Part shown: piece after piece, positions 21,801-32,632 of the stretch | How the letters are laid out: each line of letters opens with the position of its first letter | Position numbering within the stretch: position 1 is the stretch's first letter | Assembly (NCBI RefSeq): GCF_001704295.1 | Contig: NZ_CP012334.1 | Coordinates: 5,406,084-5,470,083, forward strand | Length of the DNA: 64,000 nucleotides | Reading direction: 5' to 3' | DNA from: Bordetella sp. H567 | Lineage (GTDB): Bacteria; Pseudomonadota; Gammaproteobacteria; Burkholderiales; Burkholderiaceae_B | The notes under the pieces: model-generated | Database searches by the model: none | Told to the model about the DNA's origin: nothing | What the model saw: the letters and a program-made list of their open reading frames with translations, nothing else | Translations under genes and position numbers: made by a program

Positions 21801-22028
21801 GTGTCCCACCCGGCATACAGCCGTACCGCTCTACGCATTGTAGCCACGCTGGCTGCCGCCGCGTCGCTGGCGGCCTGCGGCTACAAGGGCCCGCTCATCG
21901 CGCCTTCCCAAGCGCCCGTGCTCAAGCCCCCGCCCAAAGTGATCGCGCCGATGAGCTTCCGTGCCGCCCCTGGTGTCCACCTGGGCACCGCCCTCCCCGA
22001 CTACCCGCCGTCCGCGACGCAACGATGA
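21801..22028 (+). CDS. lptM: Small lipoprotein of the LptM (YifL) family
   Basis: The product is 75 residues from a GTG start at 21801, which follows GGAG with suitable spacing. The N-terminus RIVATLAAAASLAACGYKGPL is a signal sequence ending in the lipobox LAAC, and CGYKGPL is the conserved head of the LptM/YifL lipoproteins. In E. coli LptM binds the LptDE LPS translocon and helps LptD disulfide maturation. The rest is Pro-rich and poorly conserved. Its stop overlaps the lysA start by 4 bp (ATGA), an arrangement common in proteobacteria. Confidence 0.8.
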   Translation: MSHPAYSRTALRIVATLAAAASLAACGYKGPLIAPSQAPVLKPPPKVIAPMSFRAAPGVHLGTALPDYPPSATQR

Positions 22029-23317
22029 ACGCACTTACCCCCGCGCCGGCGCAACCCGCCGGCTATCCCCATTTCCACTATCGGCACGGCGTGCTGCACG
22101 CGGAAGGCGTGCCGCTGCCCATGCTGGCCGAACGCCTCGGCACGCCGCTCTACGTCTATTCGCGAGCCGCGCTGCAGGCCGCCTGGGAATCCTACCGCGA
22201 GGCCATCGCCGGGCGCGACGTCCTGGTGTGCTACGGCATGAAGGCGAATTCCAACCTGGCGGTGCTGAAGGAGTTCGCCCGCCTGGGGGCGGGTTTCGAC
22301 ATCGTGTCGGGTGGTGAACTGCACCGCGTGCTATCGGTGGGCGCGGATCCGGCCAAGGTCGTGTTTTCCGGCGTCGGCAAGCAGGCCTGGGAGATGCGCA
22401 AGGCGCTGGAGGCGGACGTCAAGTGCTTCAACGTCGAATCCGAAGCCGAACTGCATCTGCTGTCGGACGTCGCGGTTTCGCTGGGCAAGACGGCCCGCGT
22501 GTCGCTGCGCGTGAATCCCGACGTGGATGCCGGCACGCATCCCTATATTTCGACGGGGCTGAAGGAAAACAAATTCGGCATCGCCATCGCCGACGCGCCG
22601 CAGGTCTACCGGACGGCCGCCGCGCTGCCGGGCGTAGCGGTCACCGGCGTAGACTGCCACATCGGCTCCCAGATCACCGACGTTTCGCCCTACCTGGACG
22701 CCCTGGACAAGCTGCTGGACCTGATCGACGGCCTGCGCGCCGCCGGCATCGAGATCGAACACCTGGACCTGGGTGGCGGCCTGGGCATCCGCTATACCGA
22801 CGAAACCCCGCTGCGCCCCGCCACGCTGCTCGGCCAGGTCTATGAACGCCTGGACGCCCGCGGGCTGGGCCGCCTGAAGCTGATCATGGAACCGGGCCGT
22901 TCCCTGGTGGGCAATGCCGGTGTCCTGCTGACCACCGTGCAATTCCTGAAGCACGCCGAAGCCCGCAATTTCGCCATCGTGGACGCGGCCATGAACGACC
23001 TGATTCGCCCCACGCTGTACGACGCCTGGCACGGCGTGCTGCCGGTACAGCCGCGCGGCGGCGCCACGCAGGAATACGACGTCGTCGGCCCGGTGTGCGA
23101 AAGCGGCGACTGGCTGGCCAAGCAGCGCGCCTTGGCGGTGGAGCGCGGCGACGTGCTTGCCATCGAATCCACGGGCGCCTATGGCATGGTCATGTCCAGC
23201 AACTACAACACCCGTCCGCGCCCCGCCGAAGTCATGGTCGACGGCGCGGCATTCCACGTGATCCGCCAGCGCGAAACCGTGGAAGACCTGCTGCGCGGGG
23301 AAAGCACGCTGCCCTGA
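22025..23317 (+). CDS. lysA: Diaminopimelate decarboxylase
   Basis: The 430-residue enzyme is a fold-type III PLP protein. The cofactor lysine lies in CYGMKANSNLAVL, the glycine loop is LDLGGGLGIRY, and the active-site cysteine is in GPVCESGDW. It decarboxylates meso-diaminopimelate to L-lysine, the last step of lysine synthesis. It is translationally coupled to the upstream lipoprotein gene and ends in its own terminator at 23355. Confidence 0.97.
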   Translation: MNALTPAPAQPAGYPHFHYRHGVLHAEGVPLPMLAERLGTPLYVYSRAALQAAWESYREAIAGRDVLVCYGMKANSNLAVLKEFARLGAGFDIVSGGELHRVLSVGADPAKVVFSGVGKQAWEMRKALEADVKCFNVESEAELHLLSDVAVSLGKTARVSLRVNPDVDAGTHPYISTGLKENKFGIAIADAPQVYRTAAALPGVAVTGVDCHIGSQITDVSPYLDALDKLLDLIDGLRAAGIEIEHLDLGGGLGIRYTDETPLRPATLLGQVYERLDARGLGRLKLIMEPGRSLVGNAGVLLTTVQFLKHAEARNFAIVDAAMNDLIRPTLYDAWHGVLPVQPRGGATQEYDVVGPVCESGDWLAKQRALAVERGDVLAIESTGAYGMVMSSNYNTRPRPAEVMVDGAAFHVIRQRETVEDLLRGESTLP

Positions 23318-23354
23318 TCGTCGCCGTTCCGCGCGGGCATCCCCAAGCGGACCC

Positions 23355-23379
23355 AAGGCGCTCTCCGGGGCGCCTTTTT
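23355..23379 (+). terminator. Rho-independent terminator of lysA
   Basis: A stem AAGGCGC (23355-23361) with GCGCCTT (23370-23376) and an 8-nt loop runs into a T-tract on the plus strand, 37 bp past the lysA stop. Confidence 0.85.
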
Positions 23380-23412
23380 GCTTGACCGGCGCATCCCCTT
23401 GCGTCCCACGTG

Positions 23413-23437
23413 AAAAAGGCGCCGAGAGGCGCCTTTT
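23413..23437. terminator. Bidirectional terminator between lysA and ccsA
   Basis: A perfect 10-bp stem AAAAGGCGCC (23414-23423) with GGCGCCTTTT (23428-23437) and a GAGA loop has T-tracts on both strands. It lies 23 bp past the ccsA stop on the minus strand and shares its core with the lysA terminator just upstream. Confidence 0.85.
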
Positions 23438-23460
23438 CGTTGTGACGGGTCGGTGGCGCC

Positions 23461-24801
23461 CTAGAGCTGTCCGTAGGAATGCAGTCCCGACAGGAACATG
23501 TTCACGCCCAGGAACGCAAAGCCCGTGATCAGCAGCCCCACCAGGGCCCAGTACGCCGCCATCGCGCCGCGCAGGCCCTTGATCAGGCGCATGTGCAGCC
23601 AGGCGGCATAGTTCAGCCAGACGATCAGTGCCCAGGTCTCCTTGGGGTCCCATTGCCAGTAGGCGCCCCAGGCGTCGGCCGCCCATAGCGCGCCCAGGAT
23701 GGTCGCCACGGTGAAGAAGGCGAAGCCCACGGTAATGGCGCGGTACATGATGTCGTCCAGCACCGCCAGGGGCGGCAGGGCGGCCGCGACGCGGCGCCGG
23801 CCCAGCAGGATCGCGCCGACGATGACCGCGCCCGCGCCGAAGTACTCCATCCACGCGGCCGACAGGCCCTGGGTGCGGAACACCATGGGCTCCGCGCACA
23901 ACAGCACGCCCAGCACGAACAAGGGGGCCAGCTTGCGCCAGGACGTCGTTTCGCCGTGCTCTTTCACCAGGTAGGCAAAACCGACCATGGCCGACAGCGA
24001 GAACGTGCCGTAGCCGATGAAATTGGCCGGCACGTGCAGCTTCATCCACCAGCTCTTGAGCGCCGGCACCAGCGGCTGGATCTGCGCCGCGTCGCGGGTG
24101 AAGGCATACCACAGGAGGAACATCACCGCGGACGAGATCACCAGCAGCACGAAACCGCCCAACGCGCGGGTAGCGTAGCGGCGTTCGTAATACAGGTAGA
24201 AAAGCGCGGTGATCAGGGAAAACAGCACGAAGACTTCGTACAGATTGCTGACCGGAATGTGGCCCAGGTCGGGCCCCATCATGTGGCCTTCGCGCCAGCG
24301 CACCAGCATGCCGGTCACGCCGGCAAACACCGCGCCCCAGGTCAGCGCGGTCCCCAGCCAGGCGGCCGTGGGGCTGAACAGCCCCAGCCAATAACAGACC
24401 GTGGCCAGCACGAACAGCGCCGACATCCACAGAATGGCCGACTGCGAGGACAGCAGGTATTTCAGGAAGAACACGTCCTCGGCATGCGCCAGGTCGTTGC
24501 CATACAGCATCACCGCCAGTCCGCTGGCCAGCGCCACGGCGATCATCAGGCGGCGCAGCGGGCGCCACAGCCATCCCATCCAGGTCAGCACGAGCACCGC
24601 GCCGCTCAGGATGACTTTCTCGTAGTAATCCATGGACCCCGCGAAGCGGGTCAGCGCATAGCCGGCACCCACGGCCAGCAACAGAAAGAACACGGCATCG
24701 GTCCAATCGGGACGTCCGCGCCGGATGCGCGCGTCGCCGCTTTCGGCCATGCCTTCCTGCCACGACGTATCGTGCACGGGGGAAATTGCGGATTCGGACA
24801 T
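23461..24801 (-). CDS. ccsA: Cytochrome c maturation protein CcsA/ResC (haem handling, WWD family)
   Basis: This 446-residue polytopic membrane protein carries the tryptophan-rich WWD segment AYWQWDPKETWALIVWLNYA and histidine-bearing helices. With ResB it forms the system II cytochrome c synthase, which carries haem across the inner membrane and attaches it to CXXCH motifs. Some annotations name this protein CcsB. The cytosolic head of about 35 residues before helix 1 is hydrophilic. It lies 12 bp downstream of resB. Confidence 0.93.
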   Translation of the reverse strand: MSESAISPVHDTSWQEGMAESGDARIRRGRPDWTDAVFFLLLAVGAGYALTRFAGSMDYYEKVILSGAVLVLTWMGWLWRPLRRLMIAVALASGLAVMLYGNDLAHAEDVFFLKYLLSSQSAILWMSALFVLATVCYWLGLFSPTAAWLGTALTWGAVFAGVTGMLVRWREGHMMGPDLGHIPVSNLYEVFVLFSLITALFYLYYERRYATRALGGFVLLVISSAVMFLLWYAFTRDAAQIQPLVPALKSWWMKLHVPANFIGYGTFSLSAMVGFAYLVKEHGETTSWRKLAPLFVLGVLLCAEPMVFRTQGLSAAWMEYFGAGAVIVGAILLGRRRVAAALPPLAVLDDIMYRAITVGFAFFTVATILGALWAADAWGAYWQWDPKETWALIVWLNYAAWLHMRLIKGLRGAMAAYWALVGLLITGFAFLGVNMFLSGLHSYGQL

Positions 24802-24813
24802 GAGCTTGCTACC

Positions 24814-26892
24814 TCACTGCTTCAGGCGCAGCAGCGCCTCTTTGAGCCGGTCGAATTCACGGAGGAAGTCCAGTGTACGCCGCTGGGACGTCATGGCGGC
24901 ATGGACGGCGCTGCCGCGGCCGTCCGGGCCGGGCGCCACCCACACCCAGACGCGCCGGTCGCGAATGAAGAACATGCTGAACACGCCCAGGATCAACAGC
25001 AGGCTGCCGACATACACGGCCTGCTTGCCCGGCGTACGGCTGACCTGGAACACGCTGGCCTGCACCTGCTTGAAGTCCGCCAGCGAAAAGAACACGGGGG
25101 CGGGGTACATCGCCAGATCGGAAAGGGCAGCCACCGCGACGCGCGACCACACCGCCGCCCGTTCGGCGCCCTCGCCTTCGGTGGGCAAGGCCGGCAGCCC
25201 CGCGCGCTCGCGCTCCATCACGCGAAGCTCGGCCACGCTGGCTCCGATCAGGCGCACCACGATATCGGCCGCGCGCTCCAGTTCGGGGGCGGGCGCGTTG
25301 CTCTGCAGGAAATTCGCCACCGCCTGCAACCCGCCTTCGGAAAAGGTCTGCAAGGCACGGTCGGCGGCCGTCTCCAGGGGCTGGCGATCACCGCCGGCCG
25401 GCGCATTCTTTTCGGCGAAGCGGCGCGCCGCCTCCTTGCGGGCCCGCGGATCGGCCAGCAGGGCGCGCAGCCGCATGAACTCGGCAACGGAATTATCGTC
25501 ATCCGCCGGCAGCCGCAGGTAGCGGTAGTTTTCGCCGGCATTGTTGCGCACGCCGGCCAGGAATACCGGGAAGCCATCCAGCTCCACCGGAAGCATGTAG
25601 TTGCGGAATTCATGTGCCTGGCCGCTGGCGTCGATCAGGCGGTACTCCACGGCCGGCCCCACGTTGCGCAGGTGCGCGTTCTGCTTGCCCGCGGCACTGC
25701 CCGCCACCGACGCCACGTCCTGCGCGAAGTCGCGCGCGGGCTTGGGCGTGCCGCCCGAGAGGTCCTCGACATTGATGGGGCGCAGCGCGGTGATGTCCAC
25801 CTTCAGGTCGCGCGCGTCGGCGGGGGCGCTGTTGCCGGTGTCGGTGCTTTTGCCTACCGTGCCGGATAGCTCGAACGTCGCCGCATCGGTGCCGCGCAGG
25901 GAATAGCCGCGCAGCTGCACGCTGCTGCCGCCGTCATCGAAACTGGACTGGTAGACCGTCACACCCTTGTAGCGCAGCGGCTCGTTGACCTCGATGGTTT
26001 TGTCGAAGGTCTTGCCGGTATCGGGATCCCGCACCTCGACTTCGCTGGCGAAGCGGCTGGGCATGCCGGTGGAGTAGTAATCGACGATGAACTTCTTCAG
26101 CGTCACGGTGAAGGGAATCGGCTGCACCAGCGCGCCGTCGCCCACCATCACCACGGCATTATTCGCGCGCCCGCCCTCCGGGATCATCATGCTGGAGCGG
26201 AAGCTGGGGTTGTTGACCGACAGCCGGCCGCTGGGCGGCACATCGCTGATCAACATGTTCTCGACGATGGGCTTCTTGCCGCCCAGCCACACCTGCGCGC
26301 GCACCGCCAGCTCGCTATCCAGCAAGCCGCCGACGCAGATCACGATCATCGCCGTATGCGCGAAGATATAGCCCAGCCGGTTGGCGCTGCCCCTTTTGCC
26401 GGCCAGCAGCACGCCTTCGCCGTCCTGGCGTTCCTTGACGGCATAGCCCAGGGACTTCAGCAGCTGCCGGGTGCGGCCCAGCGTATCGGGGGCCGCGGCC
26501 CCGCTGTCGAACTCCACCCGCTGCGGAAAGGCACGCAGGCTGGACAGGCGCACGTATTCGCGGAACGACACCGCGTCGCGCAGCATCTTGGGCGCGTTGC
26601 GCGTCAGGCAGACCCCGGTGGACACCACCAGGAAAGTCATGATCAGCAGGAACCACCAGCTGTTATAGACGTGCCAGAGCGAGAACTTGTCGAATACCGT
26701 ATACCAGAACGGGCCGAACTGGTCGACGTAGGCGGACGATGCCTGGTTCTGCACCAGCACCGTACCGACGATGCTGGCCACGCAGATGAACATCAGCAGG
26801 CTGACGGCGAAACGCATGGAGCCCAAGAGCTCCAGCATATCCGCGGGCAGGGAACGCAGGTCGTGGCGAGGGGTCGGGGGATTCTGATGCAT
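24814..26892 (-). CDS. resB: Cytochrome c maturation protein ResB
   Basis: The 692-residue protein has transmembrane helices near the N-terminus (FAVSLLMFICVASIVGTVL, then SWWFLLIMTFLVVSTGVCL), a third helix at LGYIFAHTAMIVICVGGLL, and a fourth near the C-terminus (YVGSLLLILGVFSMFFI). A large periplasmic domain lies between the last two. It is the partner of CcsA in system II, where it helps bind haem and keep apocytochrome cysteines reduced. It follows cytochrome c4 by 56 bp and is probably part of one operon. Confidence 0.93.
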   Translation of the reverse strand: MHQNPPTPRHDLRSLPADMLELLGSMRFAVSLLMFICVASIVGTVLVQNQASSAYVDQFGPFWYTVFDKFSLWHVYNSWWFLLIMTFLVVSTGVCLTRNAPKMLRDAVSFREYVRLSSLRAFPQRVEFDSGAAAPDTLGRTRQLLKSLGYAVKERQDGEGVLLAGKRGSANRLGYIFAHTAMIVICVGGLLDSELAVRAQVWLGGKKPIVENMLISDVPPSGRLSVNNPSFRSSMMIPEGGRANNAVVMVGDGALVQPIPFTVTLKKFIVDYYSTGMPSRFASEVEVRDPDTGKTFDKTIEVNEPLRYKGVTVYQSSFDDGGSSVQLRGYSLRGTDAATFELSGTVGKSTDTGNSAPADARDLKVDITALRPINVEDLSGGTPKPARDFAQDVASVAGSAAGKQNAHLRNVGPAVEYRLIDASGQAHEFRNYMLPVELDGFPVFLAGVRNNAGENYRYLRLPADDDNSVAEFMRLRALLADPRARKEAARRFAEKNAPAGGDRQPLETAADRALQTFSEGGLQAVANFLQSNAPAPELERAADIVVRLIGASVAELRVMERERAGLPALPTEGEGAERAAVWSRVAVAALSDLAMYPAPVFFSLADFKQVQASVFQVSRTPGKQAVYVGSLLLILGVFSMFFIRDRRVWVWVAPGPDGRGSAVHAAMTSQRRTLDFLREFDRLKEALLRLKQ

Positions 26893-26948
26893 GGAAGAAG
26901 GAGGCCGCCTGAACGACTGGGCGACCCCCTTGCCGGGGCCTGGCCCCG

Positions 26949-27650
26949 TCAGCGCAGGCCGGCGGCGTAGTCGGAAACGGCCTTGATATCTTCCAGCGTC
27001 ATGCGGCTGGCGATCTCGTGCATGGGTTCGCTGTTGTTCCGGCTGCCTTCCTGGAACAGTTTCAGCTGTTCCTCAATATACGACGGGAATTGGCCGGAGA
27101 GGCGAGGATACTGCGCCGGGATACCCGCCGCGTTGGCGGAGTGGCACGATGCGCAGGCCGGCACGTTGCGATCCGGCAGACCGGCGCGCCAGATGGTCTG
27201 GCCCCGCTCGACCAGGGACTTCTGCCCGGCCGTGGCAGGCTCCTTCAATTGCTGCTGCGACAGGTACAAGGCGATGTTCTGCATGTCCTGCGGCGTGAGG
27301 GACTGCACGATGGCGGTCATCGGCGTGGGATTGCCCCCGGCGCCGCTGCGCAGCGGCGTCGTGGCGCCCTGCTTCAGCTGGAAATCGCCCAGCTGCTTGG
27401 CCAGGTACTCGTGGGCCTGGGCCGCCAGATTGGGATTGGTGGGAATGGTGCTGCTGCCGGCAGCGCCGTGACAGCTCGCACAGGCGATGACGCCGCGCGC
27501 CTGGTCGCCGTTGGTGTAAAGCTGCTCGCCTTTGCCTGCGTCCGGCTTGGCCGCCGGCGCCGGGGCGTCGGCCGCGATACTCGGAAAAACGGCGGTCGTA
27601 CCCAACACCAATCCGCCAACAACCAACATCCGGGACAGCACACGCTTCAT
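26949..27650 (-). CDS. Cytochrome c4, dihaem
   Basis: The 233-residue protein has an N-terminal signal peptide ending near SIAADA and two CXXCH haem sites (CASCHG and CASCHS), one in each half. Methionine ligands are visible in NPTPMTAIV and NSEPMHEIA. This is the tandem-domain cytochrome c4 that carries electrons to terminal oxidases in the periplasm. It lies upstream of resB-ccsA on the same strand, which fits a shared role. It is divergent from engB. Confidence 0.92.
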   Translation of the reverse strand: MKRVLSRMLVVGGLVLGTTAVFPSIAADAPAPAAKPDAGKGEQLYTNGDQARGVIACASCHGAAGSSTIPTNPNLAAQAHEYLAKQLGDFQLKQGATTPLRSGAGGNPTPMTAIVQSLTPQDMQNIALYLSQQQLKEPATAGQKSLVERGQTIWRAGLPDRNVPACASCHSANAAGIPAQYPRLSGQFPSYIEEQLKLFQEGSRNNSEPMHEIASRMTLEDIKAVSDYAAGLR

Positions 27651-27863
27651 GAAAACCTCGACGTTCGCAGCATCGACTCACGGCGCTGGTACGCACCGTT
27701 TATGATTTGCCTATGTTTTCCATTCGCCCGCCCAGGACCTGCCGGTGTACCCCGAGTTCTGTGATGCGACGCGGCGTGCTACACCGTCAGGCGGACTGAC
27801 GCCCACCCTTGCAAACGCCGGATTATACAATAGGGCTCGTACCCCTCTATTTACCCATTCCCC

Positions 27864-29497
<1,634 letters not shown>

Positions 29498-29503
29498 CGC
29501 GTG

Positions 29504-29561
29504 TCGCGTGCGGTGCGCCACGTGCGGACTATGGCCTATGGCGTATCGCGTGCGGCGCGCC
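29504..29561 (+). repeat. Degenerate direct repeat after hemB
   Basis: The 16-mer TCGCGTGCGGTGCGCC at 29504-29519 recurs at 29546-29561 with one change (T to C). The 26 bp between hold short ATGGC-type repeats. It lies between hemB and the AT-richer orphan gene, at the composition boundary. The meaning is unknown. Confidence 0.5.
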
Positions 29562-29638
29562 GCGGGTGACCGCTTTGCCGGACCGCGCAGGAGCCAGCTA
29601 CGTCGGACACTTCCTGCGCCGTGGGCTTGCCTGGCCGA

Positions 29639-30298
29639 TCAAGAAACCAGGCCGGCGGATTTTCGCTTCAGAACGAGCTGAAGCTGCTGTTTCCCGCGAT
29701 CAAGCCTGCTGATTCTTCCCGCACATTCGCGATAGGCCTGGTCATCGCCTTTGGCCAGGTAATCCCGTTCGGATTGTTCCACGCGCGATCGGATGGTCGA
29801 GTGCAGTTCCATGACGTGAAGGATATCGTCTCGCGAAGCCTTATCGATAAAGGACTCCCTGAACCACTTGACCTTATCGTTGGCTTCCTGGTCCCGCTCG
29901 TCCGGGAAACCGGTTCTTGCGGCGCTTATAAAGTCGATAAAGTCTTCTTTTTCCCCACCCATTTTTATATATCTTTCTATTTCCCCCGCCCATTGCCTTG
30001 CTATCTCGTTCCTGAATTCCTCTTCGGACAGCGAGTGGGCATCGTCCGATACCGGCCTTAGGGAATGGGCGTCGTTATCAACGTTGTAATACCCGAAATA
30101 GTAAGGGTCGGTGTTGGCCCGAACCTTCGGAAACGAGAAAGCATGGACCAGGCCCCCTGAATGATTGCCTCGCTTTCTTGTAAAGAGCTCAAGGCGCTTG
30201 AAGCGCTGCAAAGCGCCTTGCGCTGCCGAAAACCATGAATAAGAATGGACCAGCGTCATACCGTCGACTTTCGGTAGATTCTTGATACGCGACAACAT
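29639..30298 (-). CDS. Orphan protein of unknown function, AT-richer than its surroundings
   Basis: I do not recognise this 219-residue protein. It begins MLSRIKNLPKVDGMTL and is highly charged, with no signal peptide or membrane segment. The C-terminal half is rich in Glu, Asp, Arg and Lys and probably helical. A hand count gives about 52% G+C, against roughly two-thirds for its neighbours, a sign of transfer. The ATG at 30298 follows GGGAG with good spacing, and TATATA lies about 35 bp upstream (30331-30336), so it looks like an expressed gene. A secreted or effector role is possible but only inferred from composition. Confidence 0.6.
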   Translation of the reverse strand: MLSRIKNLPKVDGMTLVHSYSWFSAAQGALQRFKRLELFTRKRGNHSGGLVHAFSFPKVRANTDPYYFGYYNVDNDAHSLRPVSDDAHSLSEEEFRNEIARQWAGEIERYIKMGGEKEDFIDFISAARTGFPDERDQEANDKVKWFRESFIDKASRDDILHVMELHSTIRSRVEQSERDYLAKGDDQAYRECAGRISRLDRGKQQLQLVLKRKSAGLVS

Positions 30299-30441
30299 GT
30301 TCAATCTCCCAATCGAAGTAGGGAGTCGAGTGTATATAGCGGAAAGGCGCACGCGATCATGAGTCGGTCTGAATCGCCGTCGCGCGTTTTCCAGTTCGCG
30401 GAAAAACAGCCAAATCCCCGGTCCAAGGGCTGGAGTGGCAG

Positions 30442-32616
30442 CTAAGGCGTGACGACGCGGTCCAGCGATTCAGCGAAACGGCGCGCATCCTGGAAACCGA
30501 TGACGCGCACATCGGCGCGCTGGTTGCCATCGGCATTGAAAAACAGGATGCCCGGCGGGCCGAACAGGCCGAAGCGCTTGAGCAAGGCGCGGTCGTCCAC
30601 ATTGTTGGCGGTAACGTCCGCGCGCAGCAGCAACATGCGCGACATGCGGGCCGCCACGGCGGGATCGGTGAAAGTGAACTGCTCCATTTCACGGCACGAT
30701 ACGCACCAGTCCGCATAGAAATCGAGCAAGGCCGGGCGGCCGGCGGCAGCGAGCGCCGCATCCAGTTCCGCCACGGATCGCACCGGCGTGAAATGGAGTT
30801 CGGCGCCATTGCCGGCGGTGCCGGCCACCGGAAGACCGGGCATCCCGGCAGCGGCAGCACGGTCGTTCGCGGCAAGATGCGACAACGGCCGCAGCACGTC
30901 GCGCCCGCCGCTCGCGGCGCCCACCAGTAGGATGACGGCAAGCAGGGCGAGCAGCAAGCCCATTCCCTTGGCGAACATGCCAGCGGTACCGCCACCGGCA
31001 CGCAAAGGTTCGAAAGCACGCAGCATGACCGCGGCGACCAAGCCCAGCAACGCCCATCCCGCCATCTGCGTCCAGGCGGGCAGCAGCGGGGCCAGCATCC
31101 ACCATGCGGTGGCCAGCAACAGCATGCCGAACAGCCGTTTCACCCCTTCCATCCATGGACCTGCCTTGGGCAGCAGGCTGCCGGCGGAACCGCCGACGAT
31201 CAGAAGCGGCACGCCCATGCCCCACGCCATGGCGAACAATGCGGCGGCACCGAGGACCACATCGCGGGTCTGCGAAATATAGACCAGCGCACCGGCCAAG
31301 GGCGCGGCCACGCAAGGGCCCACGATCAACGCCGACACCGCCCCCATCACGAAGGCGCCCGTGCCGCGGCCGCCGGGAACGCGCGACAGCCACGTAGTCA
31401 GTCCGCTCTGCATGCGGGTGGGCGCCTGCAGCGTGAACACATCGAACATCGCCAACGCGAGCACGGCCAGCAGGGCGGCAAACACGGCGAGTACCCATGG
31501 CGTTTGCAGCCAGGCGGCCAGGCCGATGCCGCTCAGTCCCGCCGCGACGCCGAGCGCGGTATAGACCAGCGACATGCCCAGTACATATGCCGCGGCCAGC
31601 GCCAAGCCTTGCCGGCGCGTCGCCGGCTGCCCACGCCCGGCGCCCACGATGACCGAGGAAACGATGGGAATCATGGGCAGTACGCAAGGCGTCAGTGAGA
31701 GTAGCGCACCCAGCAGGAAAAACACGCCGGCCGTCTTCAGCCACCCCATGCCGGCAATGGCGGCCGCCAGCCCGACGTCGTCGCTGTTCGCAAGCGTGGT
31801 CAGGCCGGTCGGCGCGCCGGCCGCCGATGTCACGGCTGCGGCCTGGCCCTGTGCAGCCTGGCCGCCGCGCCCGGCTTGGGCGCCGGCGTCCTGCCCCGGC
31901 GGCGATCCCGTCGCCGTCAGGGCCGCGCCTATGGACGGCGCGGCCGAAAAGCCGCCTGGCGCGCCCGTGCCGGACGCATCCGGCGCGCTGGCCGCCGCCA
32001 AGGCCGCCACGGCGGAAGGATCCATCGCCCCGGTACCCGTGATCCGGTACCCGCCCGGTGCGGGCTGCAGGGACACCGTATGTCCCATGGGCGGATAGCA
32101 CACGCCTTTGTCGGCACAGCCCTGCCCTATCACCTTCAGCGTGAATGCGCCGCCGCCGGCCTGCAGCGGCACGCGGATCGACAGTGGCTTGTGATAGACC
32201 TCCATGTTCTTGTCGAAGGTCGGGTCGTACTTGACGTCAGCGGGCGGAAATACCGGATTGCCCAACACGGACGTCCCGGCCGGATCGACCGAGAACACGA
32301 ACCGCTCCCGGTACATGTAATAGCCGCTGGCCACGTCGTAGTCGACCCGTACCGTGGCAGGGCCGTCCATGGTGACGGAAAAGGGGAATGCCTGCTCCGG
32401 CGTCAGGAAATCGACTTCCGCGTGCGCGGCGGGCAACGCCAGCACCAGCCACGCCAGCATCAGCACCAAGGCCGACGCCAGCCGCGCGGCCCAATGCGCC
32501 GGCTGGCGGCACGGCCTGCGGATAAACCCGGGCGCAGCCGCTTGCGGCATATCCGCAGGCACGCGGGTACGGCCCGTGGAAGCGGCCTTCAGGCCTTTCG
32601 GATATAGCGACGGCAT
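30442..32616 (-). CDS. dsbD: Thiol:disulfide interchange protein DsbD
   Basis: The 724-residue protein has all three DsbD parts: a periplasmic N-domain with the CX5C pair in GCADKGVCYPP, an eight-helix membrane domain with reactive cysteines in LTPCVLPMIPIV and VGPCVAAPLAGAL, and a C-terminal thioredoxin domain with DWCVSCREME. It moves electrons from cytosolic thioredoxin to periplasmic partners such as DsbC and apocytochromes. The start at 32616 leaves about 48 residues ahead of the signal helix (ASALVLMLAWLVLALPAAHA); a TTG at 32631 is an alternative. It lies 16 bp after cutA. Confidence 0.95.
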   Translation of the reverse strand: MPSLYPKGLKAASTGRTRVPADMPQAAAPGFIRRPCRQPAHWAARLASALVLMLAWLVLALPAAHAEVDFLTPEQAFPFSVTMDGPATVRVDYDVASGYYMYRERFVFSVDPAGTSVLGNPVFPPADVKYDPTFDKNMEVYHKPLSIRVPLQAGGGAFTLKVIGQGCADKGVCYPPMGHTVSLQPAPGGYRITGTGAMDPSAVAALAAASAPDASGTGAPGGFSAAPSIGAALTATGSPPGQDAGAQAGRGGQAAQGQAAAVTSAAGAPTGLTTLANSDDVGLAAAIAGMGWLKTAGVFFLLGALLSLTPCVLPMIPIVSSVIVGAGRGQPATRRQGLALAAAYVLGMSLVYTALGVAAGLSGIGLAAWLQTPWVLAVFAALLAVLALAMFDVFTLQAPTRMQSGLTTWLSRVPGGRGTGAFVMGAVSALIVGPCVAAPLAGALVYISQTRDVVLGAAALFAMAWGMGVPLLIVGGSAGSLLPKAGPWMEGVKRLFGMLLLATAWWMLAPLLPAWTQMAGWALLGLVAAVMLRAFEPLRAGGGTAGMFAKGMGLLLALLAVILLVGAASGGRDVLRPLSHLAANDRAAAAGMPGLPVAGTAGNGAELHFTPVRSVAELDAALAAAGRPALLDFYADWCVSCREMEQFTFTDPAVAARMSRMLLLRADVTANNVDDRALLKRFGLFGPPGILFFNADGNQRADVRVIGFQDARRFAESLDRVVTP

Positions 32617-32632
32617 TGGAATCCCATTCAAA

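Noticed and set aside
30298-30420. HrpL-type box for the AT-rich orphan (GGAAAA ... CGACTCA)
   Set aside because: The spacing is about 20 bp and the left half is poor, unlike the site at 46434.
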